Position numbers and translations under genes: made by a program | The notes under the pieces: model-generated | What the model saw: only the letters and a program-made list of their open reading frames with translations | The model's database searches: none | Told to the model about the DNA's origin: nothing | Source of the DNA: Arthrobacter mobilis | GTDB taxonomy: Bacteria > Actinomycetota > Actinomycetes > Actinomycetales > Micrococcaceae | NCBI RefSeq assembly: GCF_012395835.1 | Contig: NZ_JAAZSQ010000012.1 | Location: 15,766-79,765, forward strand | DNA length: 64,000 nucleotides | Direction of reading: 5' to 3' | In this document: in pieces, positions 7,862-15,686 of the stretch | How the letters are laid out: each line of letters begins with the position of its first letter | Position numbering within the stretch: position 1 is the first letter of the stretch

Positions 7862-7949
7862 GCCCGGCGGTGCAGGAATGTTGGAGCCACTGCGCCGCCG
7901 GCACCGAGGTTGGGCCGGGATCGTCGTCGAGGACGCTCCCGGCCCAACC
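7862..7949 (+). other. two adjacent stable hairpins in the leader of the gene at 8116
   Basis: The first pairs CCCGGCGG near 7863 with CCGCCGG near 7896. The second is a perfect 13-bp stem, GGTTGGGCCGGGA (7908-7920) with TCCCGGCCCAACC (7937-7949). No T-run follows either. The rest of 7751-8115 holds a TTGACT at 7821 without a well-spaced -10 and no gene that I can support. The hairpins may be a structured 5' leader. Confidence 0.4.
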
Positions 7950-8115
7950 CGCGGAGGCTGTTATCGGCCAGAGTTCCGACGGCCGGCACCGCAAAAAATG
8001 TCCTCCCCGATGCAGCTGGGGCTTTCCATACACCCTTGGTTGCTGTTTCATAGTTGAACCAGGCATCAAGCAGCGGCGCCTTGGATCATCTTCTTCCATT
8101 GACAGGGGAAGAGCC

Positions 8116-8490
8116 ATGGGCGATCTCACGCTTGCCGGAAACCTCCAGCATGTCCTGGTGCCGCGCACCTTCGGCCGGCACAGCACGGACGGTTGCGAGT
8201 TCAGCATCCTCGCTGTGGAAATCTGGACCATGGGGCTGGTTGTGAACATGCAGCTGCGCCCCGCCGGAGCCGGGTCCACGCCGCCGGGCATTGTGGTTGA
8301 GGACCACTGGGGCACCGTCTATACCCGGAAGGGATCGGCGAACCTTGGTGCGCGCCACCTGCAGTACTTCGAACCCTCGGCCCCCGACGGTATCCGGAGC
8401 CTGACCATCAAATGCGAGGACTCCCGCGGACTCCGCGAAGTGCTATTTGTCGCCGTCCCCGTACGGCAGCCAACCACGTTGGCCGGGTAG
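8116..8490 (+). CDS. hypothetical beta-rich protein
   Basis: 124 residues from ATG 8116, chosen because AGGGGAAGAG sits just upstream; the longer frame from 7870 crosses the hairpins. I do not recognise the family. The sequence is mostly short beta-type segments (IVVEDHWGTVY, RSLTIKCEDS, REVLFVAVPV) with no signal peptide or membrane helix. A compact cytoplasmic beta domain is likely. It converges on the GAF-ANTAR gene. Confidence 0.6.
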   Translation: MGDLTLAGNLQHVLVPRTFGRHSTDGCEFSILAVEIWTMGLVVNMQLRPAGAGSTPPGIVVEDHWGTVYTRKGSANLGARHLQYFEPSAPDGIRSLTIKCEDSRGLREVLFVAVPVRQPTTLAG

Positions 8491-8546
8491 GCCTGCAGCA
8501 CTTCTGGAGGACGTCCTCGTGCCGGACGGACGGCGGCCCGTGGCTG

Positions 8547-9287
8547 TCAGTCGTCGAAGTGAGTTTCGACAGGTTCTTCGGAGGCCGACCGCACCACCGC
8601 GGCGGCGACATCGTAAAGCTTGATGTTCCGGGCGTTCGAGGCCAATTTGAGGATCTTGAACGCGGCGTCCTGGCTGCACCGGTTCTGTCCCATGATGATG
8701 CCCGTGGCCAGGTCAATGGTCGTCCGGGACTGGATCGCCGCCTTAAGATCAGCATTGCTGTCGGACAGATGCGCGATCCTGACGGCCAGACGCAGCGATT
8801 TTGATGCTTCACGTGCCAAAAGTTCCGCGCGATCCCTGGAGGAGCCGTCAAAGGCGCCCGGCTGCATCGCGTACAGGTTCAACGCGGACTTCGCGGGCCC
8901 ATCCAGGGGAATGGGAACAGACAGGATCGACCGCACGCCTTGTTCTGCCACCGCCTGCTCGAAGCCGGGAAAACGCCCGTCGCGCAGGACATCTTCCACC
9001 TGGAACACGGTTTCCTCCCGGGCTGCGCGCAGGCACGGACCGTCGTCGTATCCGTACTGGATTTCGTCCAGCTGGCGGGCACGTTCGCTGCTGCTGGCTA
9101 CCGTGCCTTTCTTCCGCGGGCGCAGCAGGCTCACGCCGCAATACACCTCAACGTCGGACGTGGACAGCATGCCGGCCGCAAGTCTGGACAGGTCGGCCAG
9201 AAACTGCTCTGCGTCGGTGCTCTCCAGGACCATGTCCTGCAGAATCCCCGCCAGGGGCGCCTCCGCGATCTTTTCTTCGTTGACCAT
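8547..9287 (-). CDS. GAF-ANTAR transcription antiterminator
   Basis: 246 residues. An N-terminal GAF domain (about 15-165) contains the typical YGYDDGPCLRAAREE and SILSVPIPLDG segments. A C-terminal ANTAR domain (about 180-240) includes the helix IDLATGIIMGQNRCSQDAAF and the hydrophobic/aromatic pattern of RNA-binding antiterminators. Such proteins bind paired hexaloop hairpins in leader RNAs and stop intrinsic termination. There is no fused kinase or receiver, so the GAF domain probably senses a small ligand or a partner directly. No neighbouring target gene is evident; I looked at the hairpins at 7.86-7.95 kb but their loops do not fit. Confidence 0.9.
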   Translation of the reverse strand: MVNEEKIAEAPLAGILQDMVLESTDAEQFLADLSRLAAGMLSTSDVEVYCGVSLLRPRKKGTVASSSERARQLDEIQYGYDDGPCLRAAREETVFQVEDVLRDGRFPGFEQAVAEQGVRSILSVPIPLDGPAKSALNLYAMQPGAFDGSSRDRAELLAREASKSLRLAVRIAHLSDSNADLKAAIQSRTTIDLATGIIMGQNRCSQDAAFKILKLASNARNIKLYDVAAAVVRSASEEPVETHFDD

Positions 9288-9496
9288 TGCCGGACCACCT
9301 AACTTGGAACCATTCCGGGCGGCGGCACCAAGGAACAGGGGAAGGTTCTGCAGCCCCCGCGGGCAGGCCCGCCAATGTACATGGCAACCGCCGTCTTAAA
9401 GATCGAGCCTATGCCCGAAACGCAGGTATGGAAAGATTCGCGCCAGCCGGCTTGTGCCGGCTCACCGCGTCCGGAAAAGCCCTGGCGGCCGGCGCC

Positions 9497-9751
9497 TCAC
9501 CGGGCTGCCGGATGCCGGGAGTCGAGTTCGTGGCGAAGGGCGTAGTACCGCTCCAGCATTCCGGGAGCGGGATGCGCCGTGTCGAGCATCCGGTATGCCT
9601 TGTCGGTGAGCCGCAGGAGGTCGCCCTCACGCAGGAGGGAGAACGCGGAAGGATCAATGTGCTGGATCCGTGTTCCGTGCCTGCGGACGGCGAGGCCAGC
9701 CAGAATTGGACCGGTGGGCCGGATCGGGGAAATGAGTGCTTGGCAAAGCAT
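9497..9751 (-). CDS. small hypothetical protein
   Basis: 84 residues from ATG at 9751, or 98 from a TTG at 9793; neither has a good ribosome site. Codons have the high third-position GC of real genes here, especially over the second half (LTDKAYRMLDTAHP, MLERYYALRHELD). I do not recognise the family. A promoter with an overlapping palindrome lies just upstream, which supports expression from this strand. Confidence 0.5.
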   Translation of the reverse strand: MLCQALISPIRPTGPILAGLAVRRHGTRIQHIDPSAFSLLREGDLLRLTDKAYRMLDTAHPAPGMLERYYALRHELDSRHPAAR

Positions 9752-9810
9752 GTACAGTTTGTGGGCCAAAGCCTGCTCCAAAACGGCGTGCAAGGGTGGA
9801 GCGGCCCGCT

Positions 9811-9853
9811 GCTGAACCTAGTTCAGCTTAGGGCAGGGACAGACCGGGGGCAA
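9811..9853 (-). promoter_or_regulatory. promoter with overlapping 7-3-7 palindromic operator
   Basis: On the minus strand TTGCCC (9848-9853) and TAAGCT (9825-9830) are spaced by 17 bp. The -10 overlaps a perfect inverted repeat GCTGAAC-N3-GTTCAGC (9811-9827). This is the classic arrangement of a repressed promoter and points at the small gene below 9793. The cognate repressor is not identified. Confidence 0.5.
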
Positions 9854-9911
9854 TCTCTGGGTGCTGCACGGTCATGGCCGCTTCCGGCGTCCAGCCGGTG
9901 GTTCCCGTCCC

Positions 9912-10241
9912 TTAGCGCCCGTCCCGCTCCAGGACGTCATGGATTGCGATGAAGGTGCGGACAGCAGGGCTCACTACCCTGACATCGAGCCGGCGCTGCC
10001 GTGCGTCATCCAGAGCCCAGCAGACCAGGTATGGGACGAGGTTGTCCACGCAGTACCGGCGGCTGACGACTGTCTCCAGGAGCCAGATTTCATCGTCTTT
10101 GATGCAGTACCGCAAATATCCAGCCGGATGCTGCCCCACGTAGATCTCAAAACGCCGGGCTGCAGGGTTGTCGCGCACCAGCGGGCGCCGGGCCGCAGTC
10201 CCGGCAGGCTCGGGTACACTGCCGCATCGTGTCGTGTCCAT
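9912..10241 (-). CDS. GNAT-like (YidJ-type) acetyltransferase domain with a degenerate CoA site
   Basis: 109 residues. After a short leader the protein follows the small Acetyltransf_CG/YidJ pattern: VRDNPAARRFEIYVGQHPAG, YLRYCIKDDEIWLLETVV, a helix with CWALDDARQRRLDVRVV and a closing FIAIHDVLERD. In that family the third block normally carries an RGRG-type pyrophosphate loop. Here the position reads SRRYCVDNLVPYL, lacking the glycines, so acetyl-CoA binding may be weak or lost. It is either a diverged enzyme or a fold reused as a binding protein. The ATG at 10241 is the only clear start. Confidence 0.6.
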   Translation of the reverse strand: MDTTRCGSVPEPAGTAARRPLVRDNPAARRFEIYVGQHPAGYLRYCIKDDEIWLLETVVSRRYCVDNLVPYLVCWALDDARQRRLDVRVVSPAVRTFIAIHDVLERDGR

Positions 10242-10494
10242 CGGGAAGCAGCTTCCTGCTTGAATGCGTCAAACCCGGTGAACGAAGCGGGACAGGGCAG
10301 GCAACACGCCCTGCCTCCATCGTTCCCACCGGAAGACAATGGGCAAGCCGGCTGCCTGACTTATGACCACGCTAGCTGATGGCATGCGGCAGGAAAAGAT
10401 GCGGACCTCCGGGAGACCGGAGGCACGGCGACTTATTTTCCACGTTCCGCCGTCCCGCACAGGACCGCCTGCGGGACGGCGCGCGGCGCCGCTG

Positions 10495-10698
10495 CTACAG
10501 CGGGCGGATGTTTTCCGCCTGCGGGCCCTTCTGGCCCTGGGTGATCTCGAACTCGACCTTCTGGCCGTCCTCGAGGGAACGGTAGCCGCCGCCGGTGATC
10601 GCGGAGAAGTGGGCAAAAACGTCCGGACCGCCGTCGTCGGGGGCGATGAAGCCGAAGCCCTTTTCGGCGTTGAACCACTTAACCGTGCCTGTTGCCAT
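10495..10698 (-). CDS. cspA: cold-shock domain protein
   Basis: 67 residues. The start is ATG at 10698 ([10 protein letters not shown]), not the upstream ATG that adds five residues. RNP1 ([10 protein letters not shown]) and RNP2 (DVFAHFSAI) are both intact, so it should bind single-stranded nucleic acid as an RNA chaperone. The C-terminus ([13 protein letters not shown]) is the standard ending in actinobacterial Csp. The leader upstream to about 10950 is long and non-coding, as is common for cold-shock genes. Many bacteria have several csp copies, so the symbol marks the family only. Confidence 0.93.
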   Translation of the reverse strand: MATGTVKWFNAEKGFGFIAPDDGGPDVFAHFSAITGGGYRSLEDGQKVEFEITQGQKGPQAENIRPL

Positions 10699-10958
10699 GG
10701 CCTGCTCTTTCATACCGGGCGGCTTCGCGGGCCCCTGAATGGTGCCCCGTTCCTACCGTCCACTGCACACGCTATGCGGTGCAGGGCGACGGGCACAAGC
10801 AGCCCGGCCGGATGCCGCTTTCCCGCGGGCCTTCCGTCCGCCTCCGGCCGGGTATTCCCGGCCGGGCCGGCACTCCCGCCGATGCCGGTCAGGGATTGCG
10901 CAGGGCCGGCCGTCCCTCCCCTGTTGCGCGCAGCGAAGGAGGGGGGAAGGATAATGCC

Positions 10959-11747
10959 GTGCTGACTCGCCGCCGCTTTCTGACCGCGGCCGCGCAGCTG
11001 GCACTGTCGGCAGGCTGTGCGGCCAAGGAGGGAAATATGGACGAGAGCAGGAGTCCCGCTTCGCTGGTGGCCCGTCCGCCGGGATCGCATCCGCCCCGCT
11101 CGCTGCCCGGTCCGGGCAAGCACCTGCTGGGACTGGAACAGGTGCGTGATTCGCTCCTCTACCTTCCGCCCGCACTGCACTCGGCAGATCCGGCCGGACT
11201 GCTCGTCATCCTCCACGGTGCCGGTGGTGACGCCGCCGCAGGCGTGTCGCTGCTGGCCCCACTGGCGGACAAATACGGCCTGGCCCTCCTGGCGCCGGCG
11301 TCCCGCCAGTCGACCTGGGATGCCATCCGCCACGGCTACGGGCCGGACGTCGCCGTCATCAACCGGGCCCTGGACCGGGTCTTCCGCACCATCCCCGTGC
11401 ACCCCGGACAGGTCGGCATCGCCGGCTTCTCCGACGGCGCTTCCTATGCCCTCGGCCTGGGGCTGGCCAACGGCGGCCTATTCCGCCACATCGTCGCCTT
11501 CTCCCCCGGATTCATCCCGCCGGCCCCGCGCGTGGGCAAGCCGGCCATCTTCGTCTCCCACGGCAATAACGATTCCGTGCTTCCCATCGATTCGACCAGC
11601 AGAAAGATCGTCCCCGCCCTCCGCCGGGACGGTTACGACGTCACCTACCGGGAGTTCGACGGCGGGCACACCGTGACGTGGGAAAGTGCCCGGGAAGCGG
11701 TGGAATGGCTCGGCTGGGAACCGCCCGGGCACGGGGAAACATCCTGA
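10959..11747 (+). CDS. lipoprotein alpha/beta hydrolase (esterase-like)
   Basis: 262 residues from GTG 10959, which follows AAGGAGGGGGGAAGG. The N-terminus RRRFLTAAAQLALSAGC combines a Tat motif with a lipobox, predicting export folded and anchoring at the outer face of the membrane. The catalytic set is visible: an oxyanion HGAGGD near residue 87, nucleophile GFSDGAS, acid in HGNNDSVLPI and histidine in GGHTVTW. The layout resembles small phospholipase/carboxylesterase and feruloyl-esterase-like enzymes. The natural ester is unknown. The next gene begins 41 bp downstream and may be cotranscribed. Confidence 0.82.
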   Translation: MLTRRRFLTAAAQLALSAGCAAKEGNMDESRSPASLVARPPGSHPPRSLPGPGKHLLGLEQVRDSLLYLPPALHSADPAGLLVILHGAGGDAAAGVSLLAPLADKYGLALLAPASRQSTWDAIRHGYGPDVAVINRALDRVFRTIPVHPGQVGIAGFSDGASYALGLGLANGGLFRHIVAFSPGFIPPAPRVGKPAIFVSHGNNDSVLPIDSTSRKIVPALRRDGYDVTYREFDGGHTVTWESAREAVEWLGWEPPGHGETS

Positions 11748-11788
11748 ACCCGCGACCGGCACACCGGCCCCGTATGGGAGGAACCGCA

Positions 11789-12781
11789 GTGCGTGTGAGG
11801 AACTCCGTTGTCGTCATCACCGGCGCCTCAAGCGGCATAGGCTGCGCCACGGCCCTTCGTTTCGCCCGCAAGGGGGCCAAAGTGGTTCTGGCTGCCCGCC
11901 GCGCCAGGGCGCTGGAGACACTGGTTGCCCAGTGTGAAGCCGAGGGAGCCGAAGCACTGGCCGTTCCAACGGATGTTGCCGACGCCGAGGCCGTGCAAAG
12001 ACTGGCCGGGCGTGCAGTGGAGCATTTCGGCCGGATCGACGTTTGGGTGAATAACGCCGCGGTAACGTTCTTCTCCCCCTTCCTCGACGTTCCGCTTGAA
12101 GACTTCCGCCGGGTCATCGACGTGAACGTCATGGGTTACGTGCACGGGTGCCGCGCCGCCCTGGCGCAGATGCAGCGGCAAGGATCCGGCGTCGTCGTGA
12201 ACGTCTCGTCCATCGTCGGGGAGATTGCCCAGCCCTACACCTCGGCCTATTCCATGTCGAAGGCAGCCATCCGGGCCCTGGGCGTCAGCCTGCGCTCGGA
12301 ACTGCAGCTTAACGGCGTGGACGGAATCAAGGTCTCTACCGTGCTGCCGGCCACCATCGACACACCGTTCTTCCAGCAGGCCGGCAACTACACCGGCCGC
12401 AAAGCCGTGGCCATGCCTCCGGTCTATTCGCCCGAGAGGGTGGCCCGCAGGATCGTGCGGCTCGCCACGGCGCCCAGGCGGGAAACCGGCGTCGGCCCGA
12501 TGGGCCGCATGATGGCCGCGCAGCACAGGCTTACCCCCGGAATGATGGAAGCGGTCATGGCGGTACAGGTGGACAAGACACACCTGTCCCGGACGGAACC
12601 CGCGACTGCCTCCGCCGGCAACCTCCACCGGCCCTCCGCCGACGGGAGGAATGCTGCGGCGGACGGAGGGTGGCACGGCAAAAGCCGAACGGCCCGGCGG
12701 AGGGCCCTCGCAGGCCTGGTGCTCCTGGGGGCAGCCAAAGCGGTCATGGCCCGGTACGGACAACGCACAGCCCGCCGTTGA
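11789..12781 (+). CDS. short-chain dehydrogenase/reductase with a C-terminal extension
   Basis: 330 residues from GTG 11789 behind GGGAGGA. Rossmann motif TGASSGIG near residues 12-19, NNA near 90, catalytic Ser in NVSSIVG, and YSMSK (YxxxK) near residue 157, so the enzyme should be active with NAD(P)H. The last 80 residues are low complexity and end in a hydrophobic helix (RALAGLVLLGAAKAVMARYG) that may contact the membrane. This layout is common in uncharacterised actinobacterial SDRs. The substrate is unknown. Confidence 0.85.
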   Translation: MRVRNSVVVITGASSGIGCATALRFARKGAKVVLAARRARALETLVAQCEAEGAEALAVPTDVADAEAVQRLAGRAVEHFGRIDVWVNNAAVTFFSPFLDVPLEDFRRVIDVNVMGYVHGCRAALAQMQRQGSGVVVNVSSIVGEIAQPYTSAYSMSKAAIRALGVSLRSELQLNGVDGIKVSTVLPATIDTPFFQQAGNYTGRKAVAMPPVYSPERVARRIVRLATAPRRETGVGPMGRMMAAQHRLTPGMMEAVMAVQVDKTHLSRTEPATASAGNLHRPSADGRNAAADGGWHGKSRTARRRALAGLVLLGAAKAVMARYGQRTARR

Positions 12782-12788
12782 GCGGTTC

Positions 12789-12810
12789 CAGCGGCATACC
12801 GTTGCCGCTG
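12789..12810. terminator. hairpin between convergent genes
   Basis: CAGCGGCA (12789-12796) pairs with TGCCGCTG (12803-12810) across a six-base loop. It sits just after the SDR stop and 40 bp before the end of the convergent Cache gene, so it could serve either strand. There is no T-run. Confidence 0.5.
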
Positions 12811-12849
12811 TAATGGGGAGGACCTTGGCAAGGCGCCGGCAGGGAAAGG

Positions 12850-13566
12850 TCAGGGCAGTTCAACGGCCTGCCAGTTCGTCGAACTGCTGGTCTCCCGCCG
12901 CAGCGGTTCGATGCCGGTGCGCTGAAGGTAGCGTTCCAAGGAGACGCCGGAGGTGAGGACCGGGTTCGAGGAGAGAATGACCCGGTCCTCGGCATCGACC
13001 AAGGTAAGGTTCTCGCTGCGGAGCAGGAGCTTTTCGATGGGCTTGAGGTAAAGCGCCGGGTCAAGGTCGGCTGCCACGACGCCGATGAAGACTCCGTGCA
13101 CCGCCAGCGGGACGGCGGCGGTGATCGTCAGTTGGTCGGTTCCCCAGGAATCCACGTAGGGGGCACTGATGAAGGGCCGTCCGGTGGCCCGGGTGGTGCC
13201 GAACCATTCGGAGGTGTTGTAGTCGTAGTAGGAGTCCGACGCCGGGTTCAGGACGTGCTTCTTCACGCGGATTTCCTTGCCCTGCTTGATCCACCAGATC
13301 AGCCGGAGGGCCTCGGATAGGTCCTGCTCGGGGGCGCCGACGAAGCCCATTCCGGTGAGCGGACCCGGGCCCGCCAGCCGGCCCCGGCATGCCAGTTCCA
13401 GCTGGTGGATGGCCTCGGCAACCCGCGGCGCGGGACGGGTCTGCAGTTCACGGACAAATTCCTCGGACGCTCCGCGGAGCAGGTCGAAGATCCCGGAGGC
13501 GCACGTCTCGACGACGGCAACGACGGCGGCGGGCGTGATGTTTTCCGTGCGGCTACCTGGGTTCAT
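12850..13566 (-). CDS. soluble Cache-domain sensor protein
   Basis: 238 residues from ATG 13566; an upstream in-frame start at 13581 exists. The middle carries a Cache-type ligand fold (DSYYDYNTSEWFGTTRATGR, then APYVDSWGTDQLTITAAVPL and GVFIGVVAADLDP). Unlike chemoreceptors and histidine kinases there is no signal peptide, membrane helix or output domain, so it should be cytoplasmic. It starts inside the end of the GntR gene (14-bp overlap), which makes the two a coupled pair. I infer ligand sensing or buffering for the catabolic locus on the other side. Confidence 0.75.
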   Translation of the reverse strand: MNPGSRTENITPAAVVAVVETCASGIFDLLRGASEEFVRELQTRPAPRVAEAIHQLELACRGRLAGPGPLTGMGFVGAPEQDLSEALRLIWWIKQGKEIRVKKHVLNPASDSYYDYNTSEWFGTTRATGRPFISAPYVDSWGTDQLTITAAVPLAVHGVFIGVVAADLDPALYLKPIEKLLLRSENLTLVDAEDRVILSSNPVLTSGVSLERYLQRTGIEPLRRETSSSTNWQAVELP

Positions 13567-14329
13567 CTTCTGCCTCTGCACGCTGGATATCGAGAATGCG
13601 GCGTATTTTCAGCAGTTCTTCACCGACCAGGGTATGGATCTGGACGGCATCGATATGGGCGTCAAGGCCGTCGCCGGCGGAAACGGACCGGGCGATGCGC
13701 CGAAGATGTTCCTGTGCCTGGGCCCGGACGGACTCACTGCGGTAGGCCAGCGTCTTGATGGGCGCGAACTGTACCTGCAGCCGGATGGCGGCCTTGCTGA
13801 GGCGGGTCGACTGCGACGCTGCGGCCAGTTCAATGAAGAACCTGGACTCCGCACGGCGAAAGGCCCTCGGGGTATCGGCCTCGGCCAGTTTGTCGACCAG
13901 GTGGGTGAGGACCTGGACGCTGTGCTTCGACGAGCGTTCTGCCGCGAGGGCGGCGGCGCGCGACGAGATGGCGCACTGCCAGTCGGTGAGGTCGCGTATT
14001 TCCAGAGGCGGCAGCTCCAAAAGCATCTCCTCGAGGTGCCGCTGGGTTGATTCCCCGATATCGGAGACAAAGCTTCCGCCCTGCCTGCCGCGGGTGGTCC
14101 GGACCAGCCCCTCGCCCCGCAGGACTTTCAGGGCATCACGCAAGGTCACCGGCGAGACGTTGAACTGCTTGGCCAGGTCCACTTCGCTGGGCAGCTGCTC
14201 GCCGTCGGCAAGGACGCCAAGGGTAATGGCGCTTCTGAGCCGGTCGATCACGGTCTCCGTGCGGCTGATCTCGTCCAGCGGGGCGAAAAGAACCCGGCGG
14301 GCAAGCGTCTGCAACGAATCCTGCTCCAT
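13553..14329 (-). CDS. GntR-family (FadR/FCD-type) regulator of the divergent catabolic operon
   Basis: 258 residues from ATG 14329 with GGAGGAGC in front; the 11-residue longer start lacks a ribosome site. The winged HTH occupies about 20-85 (LPSEVDLAKQFNVSPVTLRDALKVLRGEGLV). The all-helical C-terminal domain is FCD-like, with metal-ligand-type His/Asp positions not obvious by eye. It reads away from the oxidase-ALDH-aminotransferase-ABC operon, and two palindromes lie between them. Probable repressor released by the transported compound or an intermediate. Confidence 0.88.
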   Translation of the reverse strand: MEQDSLQTLARRVLFAPLDEISRTETVIDRLRSAITLGVLADGEQLPSEVDLAKQFNVSPVTLRDALKVLRGEGLVRTTRGRQGGSFVSDIGESTQRHLEEMLLELPPLEIRDLTDWQCAISSRAAALAAERSSKHSVQVLTHLVDKLAEADTPRAFRRAESRFFIELAAASQSTRLSKAAIRLQVQFAPIKTLAYRSESVRAQAQEHLRRIARSVSAGDGLDAHIDAVQIHTLVGEELLKIRRILDIQRAEAEDEPR

Positions 14330-14384
14330 GCTCCTCCAGGTTCCAAGGCTTCCTATCAACACTTCATGCTACCGACAGCGGCAG

Positions 14385-14421
14385 GTGACACAGGTCACTG
14401 AATGCGTTTACACTCGTGTAA
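14385..14421. promoter_or_regulatory. two palindromes in the GntR/oxidase intergenic region
   Basis: GTGAC-N4-GTCAC (14385-14398) and TTACAC-N2-GTGTAA (14408-14421) are both perfect inverted repeats. The second overlaps a TTTACA at 14407 that could be the -35 for the plus-strand operon. These are the best candidates for GntR binding sites; which one is used cannot be told from sequence. Confidence 0.55.
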
Positions 14422-14498
14422 CCTACAGTCCTATCGGATATAGCTATTGTATTTCATCGTTGGCCTCAGGCACGAGCAGAAGAAGGAAGAGACAGGAC

Positions 14499-15656
14499 AT
14501 GCCCCGCAAGATTGTCGTTATTGGAGCCGGCATCGCCGGCCTGACCACCACCCTGGAGCTTGTCCGCCTGGGCTATTCGGACATTACGGTGATCGACCAG
14601 TTCGGGCCGGGATTCGGTTCCTCAAGCAAATCCGCTGGTGTTGTCGAGACCCAGTACCTGGATCGGTCCGGAATCCACGTGCGGGATTTCGGGCTGCGGT
14701 ACTTCGAGGACTTCGCCCGCCGATACGGCATCACCTTGACCCGCTCCGGCTACCTGCGTCTGGGCGCGACCGAGGAGGACCTGAAGGTTTTCCAGCAGAG
14801 CGTGGACATCCAGCGTGAGTTCGGGATCACCGACCCGGTGGTCCTGGACGCCGAGGAGATCAGCGCCCGGTGGCCGAGGCTGAACATGGACGGCCGGGCC
14901 GGAGGGGTGTTCGGTCCCTCCGACGGCCATGTGGACAGCTACGAATTCTGCCTGCGCGCTGCGGCGGTGCTGGTGTCCGAGGGCGTGCTGCTGATGAACG
15001 GGGTCAAGCTCTCCGGCGCGCAGCGGCGCCCGGGCGGGGGCTGGTCGCTGGAGACCGGCGCCGGTGTGTTGGAGGCCGACGTTGTGGTCAACGCAGCCGG
15101 GCCCTGGGCCCAGCGCGTGGCGGCAGTCTTCGGAGCGGACATGCCGCAGAACAACCAGCTGCGGCCGAAGGTGAAGATCCACCATGAGGAGGCGTTCGAG
15201 CAACTGGTCCCCTTCGTGATGGACTACGTGCCAGGCTCGGGCATGGACGGCATCTACTTCCGGTCAGAGACCCCGAACGAGATTTTCGTCGGCATCCACA
15301 CTGACGAGAGCATCCTGGAGGCACAGGACCCCGAGCGCGCCCTTGGGCACGCCCCGCAGGAGTTCATCGACCGCGTGATGGAACTGCTGCCCACCCGGCT
15401 GCGGATGCCCGCAGGCATCTCCCTCGGGAGGACCTGGACCGGGCTGTACGCCATTTCCCCGGACAACAAACCCATTGTCGATTTCCATCCGGCAGCAAAT
15501 GACGTAGTGCACGTCATGGGGGCCGGCGGCTCGGGGATCCAGCTGGCACCGGCCATGGCGCGCATTGCCGCCGAGTTGGTGGATTCCGGCCGGACGATCA
15601 CATTTGCCGGCACCGACTGGAGCCTGTCGCGGTTCGCAGCGGCGGCTTCGAAGTAA
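14499..15656 (+). CDS. FAD-dependent oxidoreductase of the DAO family
   Basis: 385 residues from ATG 14499; upstream AGAAGGAAGAGA is a purine-rich ribosome site. The N-terminal dinucleotide motif VVIGAGIAGLTTTLEL and the C-terminal GAGGSGIQLAPAMA that closes on FAD are characteristic of D-amino-acid oxidase/sarcosine oxidase/glycine oxidase relatives. The frame is intact and of normal length. It opens an operon with ALDH, class III aminotransferase and an amino-acid ABC importer, so it most likely oxidises the C-N bond of an imported amino or imino acid. The exact substrate is unknown. Confidence 0.87.
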   Translation: MPRKIVVIGAGIAGLTTTLELVRLGYSDITVIDQFGPGFGSSSKSAGVVETQYLDRSGIHVRDFGLRYFEDFARRYGITLTRSGYLRLGATEEDLKVFQQSVDIQREFGITDPVVLDAEEISARWPRLNMDGRAGGVFGPSDGHVDSYEFCLRAAAVLVSEGVLLMNGVKLSGAQRRPGGGWSLETGAGVLEADVVVNAAGPWAQRVAAVFGADMPQNNQLRPKVKIHHEEAFEQLVPFVMDYVPGSGMDGIYFRSETPNEIFVGIHTDESILEAQDPERALGHAPQEFIDRVMELLPTRLRMPAGISLGRTWTGLYAISPDNKPIVDFHPAANDVVHVMGAGGSGIQLAPAMARIAAELVDSGRTITFAGTDWSLSRFAAAASK

Positions 15657-15686
15657 CCAACCAGTTAGCAACGGAAAGAGAAGGAC

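Noticed and set aside
8804-8818. CTTCACGTGCC resembling parS
   Set aside because: Only the central TTCACGTG is retained and it lies inside the GAF-ANTAR coding sequence.
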